From NCBI GenBank assembly GCA_049647485.1, contig JBARXT010000179.1, positions 1 to 6,333 of the forward strand: a stretch of 6,333 bases of DNA. Direction: 5' to 3'. The DNA is from 62-47 sp049647485. GTDB taxonomy: Bacteria > Pseudomonadota > Alphaproteobacteria > Rhizobiales > Xanthobacteraceae. Each line of letters begins with the position of its first letter. Positions within the stretch are counted from its first letter, which is position 1. The position numbers and the translations under genes are program-made. The notes beneath the pieces are model-generated. The model was given only the letters and a program-made list of their open reading frames with translations, searched no databases and was not told where the DNA came from. Below are positions 5,972-6,333 of the stretch, piece by piece.

Positions 5972-6333
5972 CTGCTTTCATCGAGCCGATCGTCGGCCGC
6001 TACGTCCATGTCGAGATCGACGGTGAGATCAATCGCGTCTATTTCGAGGAGAACGGCAGCGGCATTCCGCTGGTGTGCCTGCACACCGCCGGCTCCGACG
6101 CACGGCAGTGGCGGCATCTGCTGACGGACGCCGAGTTCACCAAATATTTCCGCGTCATTGCCTTCGACATGCCGTGGCACGGGAAGTCGAATCCGCCGGA
6201 CAGCGGCTACGGCACCGAATACAGGCTGACCACCGCGAGCTACACCGCGACGATCCGCGCCTTCTGCAAGGCGCTCGATCTCGACAAGCCGGTGGTGATG
6301 GGCTGCTCGATCGGCGGACGCATCGTGCTCAAC
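5968..6333 (+). CDS. Alpha/beta hydrolase, 5' part (runs off the window)
   Basis: The frame opens with ATG 5968, which overlaps the previous TGA (ATGA), and GGAG at 5957-5960 lies 7 bases upstream. It stays open through 6333, giving 122 residues of an expected 270-300. Features of the alpha/beta hydrolase fold appear in order: a strand ending in PLVCLHTAGSD (34-44), where LHTAG stands at the HG-type oxyanion position; FDMPWHGKS at 66-74, the usual D-x-x-G/W-x-G-x-S loop; and the nucleophile elbow GCSIGG with S114. The catalytic acid and histidine would lie beyond the window. Family members are esterases, C-C bond hydrolases, lactonases or dehalogenases, and the visible half does not separate these. 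Being last in a coupled catabolic operon, it most likely opens an ester, lactone or ring-cleavage product. Confidence 0.92.
   Translation, partial: MTAFIEPIVGRYVHVEIDGEINRVYFEENGSGIPLVCLHTAGSDARQWRHLLTDAEFTKYFRVIAFDMPWHGKSNPPDSGYGTEYRLTTASYTATIRAFCKALDLDKPVVMGCSIGGRIVLN

Overview
The window is GC-rich, densely coding DNA with all recognisable genes on the + strand. Base composition, short gene gaps and the protein families suggest an alphaproteobacterium of the Bradyrhizobium/Rhodopseudomonas/Afipia type. That placement is inferred from style, not from a marker gene. I saw no RNA genes, insertion sequences, CRISPR arrays or phage genes.

Layout: (1) Bases 1-874 hold the 3' two-thirds of an MmgE/PrpD-family gene. 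(2) Bases 915-2357 hold a complete NAD-type aldehyde dehydrogenase that keeps the carboxylate-binding residues of succinate-semialdehyde dehydrogenases. (3) Bases 2358-2573 form the only sizeable non-coding gap. It carries an AT-rich patch, an imperfect operator-like palindrome and three perfect inverted repeats, and it probably separates two transcription units. (4) Bases 2574-4061 encode a soluble FAD flavoprotein of the fumarate reductase/tricarballylate dehydrogenase (TcuA-like) type. (5) Bases 4061-5512 encode a second aldehyde dehydrogenase that lacks the carboxylate-binding arginines. (6) Bases 5528-5971 encode a 147-residue protein resembling SCP2-like small proteins. (7) From base 5968 to the window end runs the 5' part of an alpha/beta hydrolase.

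Genes 4 to 7 are tightly coupled: a TGATG overlap, a 15-base gap with a strong ribosome site, and an ATGA overlap. They are almost certainly one operon driven from the 2358-2573 region. The set looks like a catabolic cluster for a small carboxylated or ester compound: a hydrolase to open the substrate, a flavin enzyme to desaturate or reduce a C-C bond next to a carboxylate, a PrpD-type hydratase, isomerase or decarboxylase, and two aldehyde dehydrogenases of different substrate type. No substrate can be named from the sequence. The combination is the most interesting aspect of the window; each enzyme family is itself known.
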